Assembly: GCF_024206475.1 (NCBI RefSeq)
Contig: NZ_JAMBPR010000079.1
Coordinates: forward strand, 1-32,565
Reading direction: 5' to 3'
DNA: 32,565 bases
Source of the DNA: Paraburkholderia sp. CNPSo 3274
GTDB taxonomy: Bacteria > Pseudomonadota > Gammaproteobacteria > Burkholderiales > Burkholderiaceae
A program made the position numbers and the translations under genes. Below, piece after piece: positions 1 through 8,353 of this stretch; the first letter of the stretch is position 1; the number at the start of each line of letters is the position of its first letter. The notes below the pieces were generated by a model, which saw only the letters and a list, made by a program, of their open reading frames with translations, had not been told where the DNA came from and ran no database searches.

Positions 1-198
1 CTCCAGGCCGGTGTCGACATCAATACGATACGCGGCTGGCTTGGGCACGTTTCGTTGGAGACGACCAATATCTACGCCGAGATCAATCTGGAAACAAAGG
101 CGCGGGCGCTAGCGACATGCGAAGTGGAAGGCGGTGCCGAAGGACAAAAGCAATGGCGGGATCAGCCCGACCTGATGACCTTCCTCCGCACCTTGTAA
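1..198 (+). CDS. Tyrosine recombinase, RitC-like, 3' end only
   Basis: Only the last 65 codons are in the window; the start is off the left edge. The visible piece has the C-terminal catalytic signature of tyrosine recombinases: WLGHVSLETTNIYAEI, with the box-II His (GH) and the nucleophilic Tyr in NIYAE. The residues after it (LETKARAL) and the long tail ending in FLRTL closely resemble the end of the third recombinase of the trio at 24104-25102 (ATKERAL ... FLQQL). It is therefore probably the last gene of another recombinase-in-trio element. An inverted repeat follows within 10 bp of the stop, and an IS21 transposase fragment begins right after that, as expected if this element inserted into an IS21 copy. 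The family assignment is firm; the RIT membership is inferred. Confidence 0.85.
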   Translation, partial: LQAGVDINTIRGWLGHVSLETTNIYAEINLETKARALATCEVEGGAEGQKQWRDQPDLMTFLRTL

Positions 199-204
199 CC
201 GAAT

Positions 205-271
205 AATATGTGCTGTTCGCTTTCCACAAAGGTACCGCCTTGGCCTAGTTCGTTATCGAGCAGCACATATT
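205..271. repeat. 15-bp inverted repeat, likely terminus of the left recombinase element
   Basis: AATATGTGCTGTTCG (205-219) pairs with CGAGCAGCACATATT (257-271), 14 of 15 positions, around a 37-bp spacer. It starts 7 bp after the recombinase stop. Recognisable IS21 transposase reading begins directly on its right side, so its outer edge probably marks the element boundary. Role as a recombination site is inferred. Confidence 0.5.
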
Positions 272-418
272 TTTTACCGCACCATACTCGTGGGCGGTGC
301 CACGTTTGTTTCGCGTAGGTTGCATCCCGTAATGAACGCACAGCGCTTCGTAGCGCGTGGTCAGGTCGTCGCGCACTTCACGCTCGAGCTTGGCCGACTG
401 CTGCTCGATGTAATGGGT
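272..418 (-). pseudogene. IS21-type transposase (IstA) fragment
   Basis: The minus strand reads about 49 residues of an IS21-family IstA integrase core, including RYEALCVHYGMQPTRNKRG and then TAHEYGA. In IstA proteins this stretch is the conserved TRNNRGxxHENG block that carries the last acidic residue of the DDE triad; here it reads HEYG. Both ends are missing: the reading stops at the inverted repeat at 257-271, and no IstA-like sequence is visible beyond 418. It is a remnant with no start codon, best explained as a target that was interrupted by the recombinase element on its left and then eroded on its right. Confidence 0.6.
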
Positions 419-928
419 CGAGTCTGCCCGTCAATCGGGCCCAGTTTCACCGGCTGGTTCCAAAGGAACTACAGCCATTTGCGCGCCCCCACTAGCCGTG
501 CTCGACCATTGTGGAGGTGAATCGTGGGGTACTGCATGGCACCTCCGCAAATGGCTGCTTCTGTGGAATCACTCTGCTAGTGCCCGGTCCCACGGGGGCG
601 ACTCAGCCGACGTTCACGACCGGCCGTTGAGCGTACATGAGACGGTCGGGCAATTTCTTGCTGCACCGCGCAAACGAAGAAGCTGGGCCCGTTTGGTAGG
701 CATGTACCATGCCAAAGCGCTTCACGGAGCGGCCCGATCGTGATCGAGACACTTGGGATTCGCCACTCAGGCGCCGCTGCGTGTGGCAACGTACCCGCAC
801 CGGTCGCATGTGTGGCACAACACGTCCGCCTTCAACTTTCCCTCCGCGTTGAGTTTGAAAATATCCTATGCTGCCTGGACGGCTTGACATCTTCCATACG
901 TTCGAATTGAAGACAACGCTGATAAAAA
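419..928. other. No gene recognised
   Basis: Short open frames exist on both strands, but none shows a recognisable domain or a plausible ribosome binding site. The stretch probably holds transposon debris and the promoter of the cytochrome gene; no clear promoter was seen. Confidence 0.4.
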
Positions 929-1543
929 ATGATTCTCGGTCCACGAATGCCCGTGATTGCGTTGCTTGCCGCTGCAGGCCTCGCCTTGACGCCAGCCCTC
1001 GCACAAAGCGAGGATGGCGCCCGCATTGCCATGCAGATTTGTTCTGGCTGCCATGGTGTAGGCGGGCGTAGCGAATCGCCAATGTTTCCGAAGCTCAACG
1101 CGCAGACCCCCGAATACATCGAAGCCCAGTTGAAGGGATTCCGCGAGCACGCACGCGGTGAAAACACCGCCCGCGATTACATGTGGGGCATGGCCGCACT
1201 GCTGGACGCCGCCGCCGTCAAATCGCTGGCCGACTATTTCTCGCACCAGCCGGCAACACGAGGCGCGACCGGCGATACCACCTTGACGGCCCAAGGGCAG
1301 GAAATCTTCGAACGCGGTGTGCCGGACAAGGGCGTGCCGGCTTGCGCGACATGTCACGGCGCGGAGGCCCAGGGGGCTGGCACGTTCCCGCGTCTGGCCG
1401 GGCAGCACAAGGAATATCTGTTGCATCAGATCGAAGTTTTCAAAAATGGCACGCGTGGGAATGCGCCCGTGATGAGTGCAGTGGCGCACGCCTTGAATGA
1501 CGAACAAGCCAAGGCCGTGGCCGTCTATCTGCAATCCAAATGA
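929..1543 (+). CDS. Di-haem cytochrome c4-type protein, periplasmic
   Basis: This 204-residue protein has a Sec signal peptide (hydrophobic ALLAAAGLAL, likely cleavage after ALA-Q near residue 26). Two haem-binding CXXCH motifs follow, CSGCH at residues 38-42 and CATCH at 139-143, about 100 residues apart. That is the tandem two-domain layout and size of cytochrome c4. A Met after each haem motif (PMFPKL near 52 and PVMSAV near the C-terminus) could be the axial ligand. Proteins of this type carry electrons in the periplasm, usually to a terminal oxidase. ATG 929 gives the longest reading; ATG 947 (MPVIALL) would also leave a full signal peptide, and neither has a strong Shine-Dalgarno sequence. 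It stands alone between transposon fragments. A weak CCCGC/GCGGG hairpin at 1551-1563 lacks a T-tract. Confidence 0.85.
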   Translation: MILGPRMPVIALLAAAGLALTPALAQSEDGARIAMQICSGCHGVGGRSESPMFPKLNAQTPEYIEAQLKGFREHARGENTARDYMWGMAALLDAAAVKSLADYFSHQPATRGATGDTTLTAQGQEIFERGVPDKGVPACATCHGAEAQGAGTFPRLAGQHKEYLLHQIEVFKNGTRGNAPVMSAVAHALNDEQAKAVAVYLQSK

Positions 1544-1689
1544 GATTTCCCCCGCTATGCGGGTCGGCGGACTCGGAACAAGCTTTTCCGCACGTCAAAC
1601 GATCTCGGTCAATGCGTCACTGGCAAGGCGCAGCAAGATTCAGTTTGGCTAAATGTCTCACCTTCACTGCCTATAGTCTTAAGGTTTCC

Positions 1690-3047
1690 TTAACAGGCTG
1701 TTGAATTTTGCTCCGGTGTAAACGGGGTTCCGGGGCCAAGCGTTATGGATATCGTGTTCATGATTTTTGGCAGAGAATTCGATGCGTGGGATGGATGAGA
1801 TGCAGGAAGCCCTGTTCACGACGGTCAAGCTCGAGGACTTCGTTCCGGCCGATCATCCGTTGCGCCCCATCCGGCTGCTGGTCAATCAGGCGTTGAAGCG
1901 TCTTAATGGGCTGTTCAGCATCATCTATGCGGATAGCGGTCGGGCCTCGATCGCACCGGAGAAACTGGTGCGTGCCTTGCTGTTGCAGGTGTTCTACTCG
2001 GTGCGCAGCGAGCGCATGCTGATGGAGCAGATGCAGTACAACCTGCTGTTCCGCTGGTTTGTCGGACTGGCAATGGAGGACGTGGTGTGGAACCACTCCG
2101 TCTTCTCGAAGAACCGCGACCGACTGCTCGAGCACGAGGTCGTGGAATCGTTCTTTACTGAAGTCATGGCTCTGGCGGACAAGCAGGGCCTGCTGTCCCG
2201 GGAGCACTTCTCGGTGGACGGCACGCTGATCCAGGCATGGGCGAGTCACAAGAGTTTTCGCCGCAAGGACGGATCGGATGATCTGCCGCCAGGTGGCAGG
2301 CGCAACGCCGAGGCCGACTGGAAGGGCGAGCGGCGCAGCAATGAGACGCATGAGTCGAGCACTGATGCGCATTCGCGCCTGTACAAGAAGAGCAAGCAGA
2401 GTCCGGTCCATCCTCTGTTACCAGGGGCACATCCTGATGGAGAACCGCTCGGGGCTCGTGGTCGGCGCCGTTGTCAGCCATGCAGATGGCTTCGCCGAGC
2501 GGGCCAATGCGCTGCGACTGCTCGACTGCGTACCGGGTACTCACGCGAAGACAGTCGGCGCCGACAAGGCGTACGACACGCATGACTTCGTGAACGATTG
2601 CCGGGCGCGCAACGTGACCCCGCATGTCGCACGCAATGATGCGCGCGCGGGCGGCAGCGCCATCGATGAGCGTACATCGCGGCGTGCGGGATACCAGATG
2701 AGCCAGGTGATCCGCAAGCGTATCGAGGAACATTCCGGCTGGGGCAAGACGGTTGGCCGGATCCGGCAGACGGTGTATCGCGGCATCAAGCGGGTCGACT
2801 AGCACTTCAAGCTGACGATGGTCGCGAGCAACCTCACGCGCATGGCACGAATAATGGACGAGGTGCTCACGGGAGCGTTGCAATGAGCCGCCAGGGCGCG
2901 TGGCCTGAGGGGCGCGGCATCGCCGCGCAGGCGAATTGCCTGCGCGAACTGGCCGGCGCATCCGGATTTCAGCGGGAAATCGCACGCGAAACACTCCTGA
3001 ACATTGCTTCGGTCTTCATGACGAGGCGCTTTTCAACAGCCTGCTAA
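1690..3047. mobile_element. IS5-type insertion sequence, inactive copy
   Basis: The element is bounded by terminal inverted repeats: CAGGCTGTTGAA near 1694-1705 and its complement TTCAACAGCCTG near 3032-3043, with a few matching bases further out. It is about 1.36 kb and carries one transposase frame that has been disrupted. A clean target duplication is not visible; TTAA on the left and CTAA on the right are only similar. The transposase resembles IS5/IS4-superfamily DDE enzymes common in Burkholderia; the exact ISfinder name was not determined. Confidence 0.75.
1782..2886 (+). pseudogene. IS5-type DDE transposase, frameshifted and with an internal stop
   Basis: The first part reads as a DDE transposase: an N-terminal block (KLEDFVPADHPLRPI), RALLLQVFYSVRSERML, and the catalytic-Asp region EHFSVDGTLIQAWASHKSF. 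After YKKSKQ (about position 2400) the frame is lost. The rest continues one frame over: ILCYQGHILMENRSG, VGADKAYDT with the second Asp, and RIEEHSGWGKTVGRIRQ with the Glu. In that second frame the codon after RGIKRVD is TAG (2800-2802) where the family appears to have Gln (CAG), and the true C-terminus HFKLTMVASNLTRMARI runs on to TGA at 2884-2886. At least two lesions are therefore present. ATG 1782 is chosen because it opens the conserved N-terminus; an in-frame TTG at 1767 is the alternative. Confidence 0.85.
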
Positions 3048-3245
3048 ACGAACTGACGTCGTCCTCTCGACAGTTGGACTGCGTTCACTGGGTGGAGGGA
3101 AAGTCGTGATGTTTACGGCCTCACCGTCGACGACAGATAAGCAGATCCAGGTGATGGCATCACTTCGCCATAAATTCTGAGTGAGCGATAGTAAAGAGTT
3201 ACCTTTTCGCCCCTCATAACGAAGGACGACCCCTTGCAGGCAAGT

Positions 3246-3751
3246 TCGGCTGTCGTCGAGATGGTACTGTGGTCACGCGATCTCACGGCGAAAATCGGCT
3301 GCGACTTGCCGATCGCGGTAAAACGCGGCTATCACATGCACTATGCCGTGACAAATGGGGCAAAACTGAACCAGCCGGTTCTCGACGAGGAAGCGGGCTT
3401 TCTGATTCCCCCGAGGCTGCGCGGCGTCCGCCTGACGACAGGTGTCGAGCTGGGTTATCGCGATACGGCCAGGACCCCGGTTCAGCTCGAAGCGGACGAG
3501 GCGCTCGCGCGCGGCATTTTCCCGCTCAGCGCGCGGGCGGATCCCGCGCCGTGGCGCGGTTGCCGCCCCTGCACGCCCGCATGTTGCCGGTCATTGGGCC
3601 AGCGCCGAAGCACGACGACCTCTGGTTCGCATTCGGACACGCCTACTATGGTCTGACGCTCTGGCCGGTTACCGGCCAGCTGATCGCGGAGATGATGACA
3701 GGTGCGCCGACGATCGTGGGTCTGAGACCATTTCACGCCAACCGGTTCTGA
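3246..3751 (+). pseudogene. D-amino-acid dehydrogenase (DadA-like) remnant, truncated and frameshifted
   Basis: The sequence reads as the C-terminal third of a FAD-dependent D-amino-acid dehydrogenase of the DAO/DadA family. The substrate-domain segment PIAVKRGYHMHYA comes first, then GFLIPPRLRGVRLTTGVELG. The FAD-binding end, MLPVIGPAPKHDDLWFAFGH followed by GLTLWPVTGQLIAEMMTG, continues in another frame. The switch lies near 3575-3580 and fits loss of a single base before the ATG of MLPVIG. The N-terminal Rossmann region is missing altogether, probably lost with arrival of the insertion sequence just upstream. No function is expected. DAO-type oxidoreductases are similar enough in this part that the original substrate is uncertain. 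Confidence 0.75.
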
Positions 3752-4026
3752 GCCGAGGCAACTGTGTGGACTGGGCTTCAGAATCAGTGAGGCTCTCGAA
3801 CTGGTCACCAACAAACTCAATGCAGAGTACGTTGCCGGTGGCTTAAAGATGATGTTGAGCTGGATTTGGAGCGCGCGCCGCGCACGCATTGTATTTGTAT
3901 GAAAATACCAATACTCGCATCTTCATTGCGCGAGTGGGTACACTGGGAGCATCAGATCGATAGCATGCTGAAAGCAATCTGGTGAGCAAGCGCTGCACCG
4001 GATGCCGGAGGCGCAAGAGGTGACGC

Positions 4027-5289
4027 ATGGCTGCGATCCATCTCCAGAGTTTCTCTGACGTCGCGGAATTTCGGGTGGGCGACGTGACGTTCTCTGCAGG
4101 CGATGACCTCCAGACACAGCGGAATAAGTTAGCGCGCATCATGTTTGACGCGATGTATCAGTTCGTAGGTCTACTGGATACGGACGGGACAATGCTCGAG
4201 ATCAATCATGCTGCGCTTGAAGCCGCCGGGATACGAATGGATGACATTCGTGGTAAGCCGTTCTGGGAGGCGCGTTGGTGGGTCGTTTCGGGGCAGACAC
4301 AGGCCTTGCTCCGGGAACTAATTCACCGCGCTGGCGAAGGAGAGTTCGTCCGCTGCGATTTCGAAGTCTACGGTCAGTTAGCGGGTGCGGAGACGATCGT
4401 CGTCGATTTTTCGATCTTGCCGATCAAAGATTCAAACGGTCACGTCGTATTCCTGCTTCCTGAGGGCCGCAATATCACTGAGAAAAAACGCGCCGAAGCC
4501 GAGCTTACGCGTAAGAACGAGGAATTGCAGGCAAGCTGGGAGTTAATCCAGCGCCAGCGCGACGAGCTCCAGTGCCTCTATGACAAGCTCGCTGTCGAGC
4601 AAAAGATGTCGGAGCGGCTATTGCTCAATCTGCTGCCCTATCCGATCGCTGAACGGCTCAAAGCGCGCCCGGACCTGATCGCCGACAGTATTCCTGAAAT
4701 CATCGCCGATAGTTTTACGGATGTCACGGTTCTATTCGCTGATATTGTGGCGTTCACGCAGTTTTCGGCGCTCATGGACCCGGAGCAACTAGTCGCTTTA
4801 CTCAACGAGATTTTCGGCGAATTCGATAACATCGCCGACCACTGGGGCCTTGAAAAGATCAAGACGATTGGTGATTCGTACATGGCAGCATGTGGGCTGC
4901 CAGACCCAGCTCCCGACCATGCAGGGAGGGCAGCTCATATGTCACTGGATATGATCGATGCGCTTGCGCGATTCAATCGACGCCACGGCTACAGCCTCCA
5001 ATTGCGTATTGGCATCAATAGCGGACCGGTGGTCGCCGGTGTCATCGGCAGGCGAAAGTTCATCTATGACTTGTGGGGCGCTGCAGTCATCACCGCCAGT
5101 CGAATGGAGTCCCACAGCGTGGCGGGGCGTGTGCAGGTTACCGACGCCACGCGGAGCCTTCTCGGTGATCGTTTTCTGTTCGAGGAGCGAGGCGAGATTG
5201 ACGTCAAAGGCATAGGTACGCTGCACACCTGGTTCCTGACGGGCACAAACCCGCTCTACACGGAAACGGGCGACGCGTCAGCGCAATAG
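4027..5289 (+). CDS. PAS domain-class III adenylate/guanylate cyclase with altered active site
   Basis: This is a 420-residue soluble protein. A PAS sensor domain spans about residues 38-150 (QFVGLLDTDGTMLEINHAAL ... GRNITEKKRAE). A coiled-coil linker covers about 155-200 and a class III nucleotide cyclase domain about 230-405. In the cyclase, both metal-binding Asp residues are present (D239 in LFADIVAFT and D283 in KTIGDSYM), as are the adenine-selecting Lys region (EKIK, 276-279) and Asp (YDLWG, D348). The motif that normally reads GDTVNxASRMES is GAAVITASRMES here (351-362). The transition-state Asn is therefore Ile355, while the paired Arg359 is kept. Activity may be reduced or regulatory only. 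No membrane segments are seen. The gene has no obvious operon partner and ends 229 bp before catA, which converges on it. Confidence 0.88.
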   Translation: MAAIHLQSFSDVAEFRVGDVTFSAGDDLQTQRNKLARIMFDAMYQFVGLLDTDGTMLEINHAALEAAGIRMDDIRGKPFWEARWWVVSGQTQALLRELIHRAGEGEFVRCDFEVYGQLAGAETIVVDFSILPIKDSNGHVVFLLPEGRNITEKKRAEAELTRKNEELQASWELIQRQRDELQCLYDKLAVEQKMSERLLLNLLPYPIAERLKARPDLIADSIPEIIADSFTDVTVLFADIVAFTQFSALMDPEQLVALLNEIFGEFDNIADHWGLEKIKTIGDSYMAACGLPDPAPDHAGRAAHMSLDMIDALARFNRRHGYSLQLRIGINSGPVVAGVIGRRKFIYDLWGAAVITASRMESHSVAGRVQVTDATRSLLGDRFLFEERGEIDVKGIGTLHTWFLTGTNPLYTETGDASAQ

Positions 5290-5518
5290 CCGTTTCATCT
5301 TTTTGACGCCGCTGGATTAGACGGATGATTCGTGGACGTTGCGCATATCAGCGCTTCTGGACAGCTAGCGACATATTCGGAATTTAGCCGATCCCACGCC
5401 TTCTACGGTCGACTTTCGTCCGTCGGCTTATCAGCTAGCACGCGTCCCGCGGGTAACAGCGGCCAATTCACTACACTGACCGGCGGCAGCGTTGCGGCGC
5501 CGCCGCCGGCTCGGCCAA

Positions 5519-6454
5519 TTACGCTGTGGCTGAAGCGCGAGGGCGATCGACGATCTGGTTATCCTTGCCCTGGACCAGCGGGGTCAGGGAAATGTTGAAT
5601 TCGATGTCCTTGTACGTGTCGGCCTTCAGGCCCAACGCCGTACCGCCGGTCTTTTCCGCGACGTGAGGAATCAGGTCTTCACGCGTGGCATAGGCGAAAT
5701 CGTCCCAGATCAGGGGATCGCCTTCGATGTTGAATTGCGTCGTCAGCTTGCGCTGCCTCTCGCTGGTGACAAAGAAATGCACGTGTGCAGGACGGTTGCC
5801 GTGACGGGCGATTTCGTCCAGCAGCTGCTGCGTCGCGCCTTGGGGAGGACAACCATAGCCGACCGGCATCAGGGTGCGGAACTCGTACTTGCCATCCGCG
5901 CCGGTTCTGACCGCGCCGCGCAGGTTGAAGTTGCTTTGCGCGCCCGTCGGGTCGAAGTGCGAGTAGAAACCCTTCGAATTCGCGTGCCAGCATTCGACCA
6001 CGGCACCAGCGACCGGCCTGCCATCCGGGCCGGTGACGGTGCCGTGGATGATGAGCGGACCCGCATCGGCGTCGGGATCGATGTCGATCTTCGAAACGCC
6101 ATCGCGTAGGGGCGCGCCCGCCACATACAACGGGCCTTCGATGGTGCGGGGGGTTCCGCCGTCAATGCCGATCGCCTTGTCCGATGCGTCCATGCGGATG
6201 TCGAGATACTTTTCCAGACCAAGGCCTGCGGCCAGCAGTGCCGCTTCACCGTCCTGGCCGAGCTTGTTCAGATAATTGATGCCGGTCCAGACTTCGTCGG
6301 GAGTAATGTCGAGATCGTCGATGGCCTTGAAGAGATCGCCCAGCAGGCGGTGGACGATCTGCTTGAAACGTGCATTACCGTCGTCGCTATCGATATTTGT
6401 GGCTGCCCTCAGCAGTTCCTGTACTTCCTTGGTTTCGAATACGCTTACGCTCAT
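5519..6454 (-). CDS. catA: Catechol 1,2-dioxygenase
   Basis: A 311-residue intradiol dioxygenase that opens catechol to cis,cis-muconate with non-haem Fe(III). All four iron ligands sit at the canonical numbers: Tyr164 (KGFY), Tyr200 (PVGYGCP), His224 and His226 (RPAHVHFF). The N-terminal helical dimerisation region precedes EGPLYVAGAP. The open frame extends 38 codons further upstream, but ATG 6454 (MSVSVFETKE) is chosen because a GGAG lies about 9 bases before it and the family starts here. It is the last gene of catB-catC-catA, 74 bp after catC, and it supplies the ring-cleavage step for catechol made by antABC. Confidence 0.95.
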   Translation of the reverse strand: MSVSVFETKEVQELLRAATNIDSDDGNARFKQIVHRLLGDLFKAIDDLDITPDEVWTGINYLNKLGQDGEAALLAAGLGLEKYLDIRMDASDKAIGIDGGTPRTIEGPLYVAGAPLRDGVSKIDIDPDADAGPLIIHGTVTGPDGRPVAGAVVECWHANSKGFYSHFDPTGAQSNFNLRGAVRTGADGKYEFRTLMPVGYGCPPQGATQQLLDEIARHGNRPAHVHFFVTSERQRKLTTQFNIEGDPLIWDDFAYATREDLIPHVAEKTGGTALGLKADTYKDIEFNISLTPLVQGKDNQIVDRPRASATA

Positions 6455-6528
6455 GATCACTGTCTCCAGTTGGTATTGGGGGGAATGACGCGGGTGGGTG
6501 CATCCTTTAAAACGCCAGCATTTCCGGT

Positions 6529-6819
6529 TCACGCGTCGCCGTCGCGCACCGACGACGGATGGCGACACAACGGGGTTACTTCAATCTCCATGTACGGGAA
6601 CAGCGGTAGAGCGCTCAGGATGTCGTGCAGCTCCGCGTTGCTCCCAACGTCGAAGATGCTGTAGTTCGCGTACTCGCCGACAAGACGCCAGATATGGCGC
6701 CACTTTCCGCTGCGCTGTAGCTCCTGCGAGTACGTTTTCTCTCGCGCCTTGATTTCGTTAGCGACATCGGCCGGCATGTTGGCAGGAAGCTTCACATCCA
6801 TTCGTACGTGGAAAAGCAT
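6529..6819 (-). CDS. catC: Muconolactone isomerase
   Basis: A 96-residue protein of the usual CatC size. It isomerises (+)-muconolactone to 3-oxoadipate enol-lactone. It begins MLFHVRMDVKLPANMP and contains the conserved EKTYSQELQRSGKWRHIWR and PLFPYMEIEVTPLCRHPS segments typical of the decameric enzyme. The ATG is preceded by GAGGA about 11 bases upstream. It follows catB by 30 bp and precedes catA by 74 bp, so the three are probably one transcript. Confidence 0.95.
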   Translation of the reverse strand: MLFHVRMDVKLPANMPADVANEIKAREKTYSQELQRSGKWRHIWRLVGEYANYSIFDVGSNAELHDILSALPLFPYMEIEVTPLCRHPSSVRDGDA

Positions 6820-6849
6820 GGTCCAGCGTCCTCGTGTCAGGGGTAGGGA

Positions 6850-7986
6850 TTATCGGGTGACCTTCATGAGGCCATCGCGCGTGAAGCGTTTGACTCTCGC
6901 TTCGTCCAGTTCGATGCCGAGGCCGGGCCGATTGGGCACGGTCAGGGCGAAGTCCCTATAGTCGAGCGGCTCGGTCAGGATCTCTTCGGTGATCAGCAGA
7001 GGGCCGAACAGTTCGGTGCCCCACTGCAGGTTGGCGAAGCTCGCGAACAGATGTGCCGAGGCGACCGTGCTGAACGCGCCTTCGAGCATGGTGCCGCCAT
7101 AGAGCTCGATACCGGCCGCATCGGCAATCGCGGCTACGCGCTGTGCGGCGAACAGTCCGCCGCTTTGTTCGATCTTGACGGCGAACACGTCGGCGCCCGC
7201 ATTCTTCGCAATCCCGAACGCGCTTTCCGGGCCCTGAAGGATTTCGTCGGCCATCAATGCCACCGGGAAGCGGCGCATCAGGCGCGTGAGCGCCGCGGCA
7301 GAGGCCACTGGCTGCTCGACCAGTTCGCAGCCCGCGTCAGCCAGCGCAGGGATGGCCGATGCCGCCTGCGTCTCGCTCCAGGCCATGTTGACGTCCACCC
7401 GTACTGCCGCGCGCTCACCCACCGCCTTCTTGATCTCGGCGACGTGACGGATGTCGGTCCTCGGCTCCCTTGCGCCGATCTTCAGCTTGAACACGTTATG
7501 CCTGCGTAGTTCGAGCATTGATTCAGCTTCGGCGATGTCTTTCGCCGTGTCGCCCGATGCCAGCGTCCACGCAACCGGCAGCCGTTCGCGGCGGCGCCCG
7601 CCCAGCAGTTCGCTCACGGGCACGCCAAGGCGCTTGCCTTGCGCGTCGAGCAACGCAGTTTCGAGTGCGCTCTTCGCGAAGTGATTGCCCTTGACGAGCT
7701 TGCCGAGGTGGGCCATCAACGCCTGGACGCGCGTGGGATCCTGGCCGATCATCGCCGGCGCGAAGTAAGCATCGATTGCCAGCTTCATGGCCTCGGGGCT
7801 TTCCGGGCCGTAAGCCATCCCGGCAATCGTGGTGCCTTCGCCGATACCGACCACGCCATCGCCGCAATACACCTTCACCAGCATCAACGTCTGTCCGTGC
7901 ATGGTCGCGACCGAGAGCTTGTGCGGGCGAATCGTCGGCAGATCGACGAGGCGGGTTTCGATACGTTCAATCGTCGTTGCGGTCAT
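6850..7986 (-). CDS. catB: Muconate cycloisomerase I
   Basis: A 378-residue enolase-superfamily lactonising enzyme that converts cis,cis-muconate to muconolactone. The catalytic Lys pair is present as KLK (K167 and K169). The metal ligands are seen as D198 (RVDVNMAW), E224 (LVEQPV) and D247 (LMADE). The N-terminal capping domain includes IRPHKLSVATMHGQT. It is the first gene of catBCA and is transcribed away from antA. Two CTATCCG hexamer repeats 22 bp apart (8115-8143) lie 129 bp upstream of the start and are the likely activator site. No catR-type LysR gene adjoins it, which fits control by an AraC regulator instead. Confidence 0.95.
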   Translation of the reverse strand: MTATTIERIETRLVDLPTIRPHKLSVATMHGQTLMLVKVYCGDGVVGIGEGTTIAGMAYGPESPEAMKLAIDAYFAPAMIGQDPTRVQALMAHLGKLVKGNHFAKSALETALLDAQGKRLGVPVSELLGGRRRERLPVAWTLASGDTAKDIAEAESMLELRRHNVFKLKIGAREPRTDIRHVAEIKKAVGERAAVRVDVNMAWSETQAASAIPALADAGCELVEQPVASAAALTRLMRRFPVALMADEILQGPESAFGIAKNAGADVFAVKIEQSGGLFAAQRVAAIADAAGIELYGGTMLEGAFSTVASAHLFASFANLQWGTELFGPLLITEEILTEPLDYRDFALTVPNRPGLGIELDEARVKRFTRDGLMKVTR

Positions 7987-8114
7987 GGGAGAAGCTCAGT
8001 GATGTACGTGGAATCTGGTGGACATGAGCTTGTAGGCGCTAGAGCTCGGTGTCGGTCGCCCCGGTGGGCATGTTGGGGCACTGACGGCATTAGATATCCG
8101 GGCGCGCGCGGGCG

Positions 8115-8143
8115 CTATCCGTCTACTGGACACTCACTATCCG
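8115..8143 (-). promoter_or_regulatory. Paired GGATAG boxes upstream of catBCA
   Basis: CTATCCG occurs at 8115-8121 and again at 8137-8143, exactly 22 bp apart; read on the minus strand each is CGGATAG. The spacing of about two helical turns and the GGNTA-like core match direct-repeat sites of XylS/AraC-family activators. The orientation points toward catB. Binding is inferred. Confidence 0.6.
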
Positions 8144-8243
8144 TTTATTCCGGCGCGGTCGCGAAACGCCAGGCGCCGGGCCGGTTGTGCGGCGTCGCGA
8201 AGACGCGCCCAGCAAAGCGGAAAAAAATCGCTGCAAAAAAAGC

Positions 8244-8271
8244 GGATAGCGAACGGCGACCAGGTGGATAG
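8244..8271 (+). promoter_or_regulatory. Paired GGATAG boxes upstream of antABC
   Basis: GGATAG occurs at 8244-8249 and 8266-8271, 22 bp apart, with GCGGATAGCG and GTGGATAGCG as the wider copies. They are inverted relative to the pair at 8115-8143 and point toward antA, whose start is 83 bp further on. This fits an AraC-type activator binding just upstream of, or overlapping, the -35 region. Confidence 0.6.
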
Positions 8272-8353
8272 CGTCCGCACTGAATCGGGTATTCAATCCA
8301 GCTCATCAAGAACCCGGTCGCAAGACCGCTGAACAGCAGGAGGAGAACCCATC

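Noticed and set aside
603..1534. Minus-strand open frames opposite the cytochrome gene
   Set aside because: They are antisense to a gene with two CXXCH motifs and a signal peptide; no protein-like features of their own.
1551..1563. Rho-independent terminator after the cytochrome gene
   Set aside because: The stem is only 5 bp and no run of T follows.
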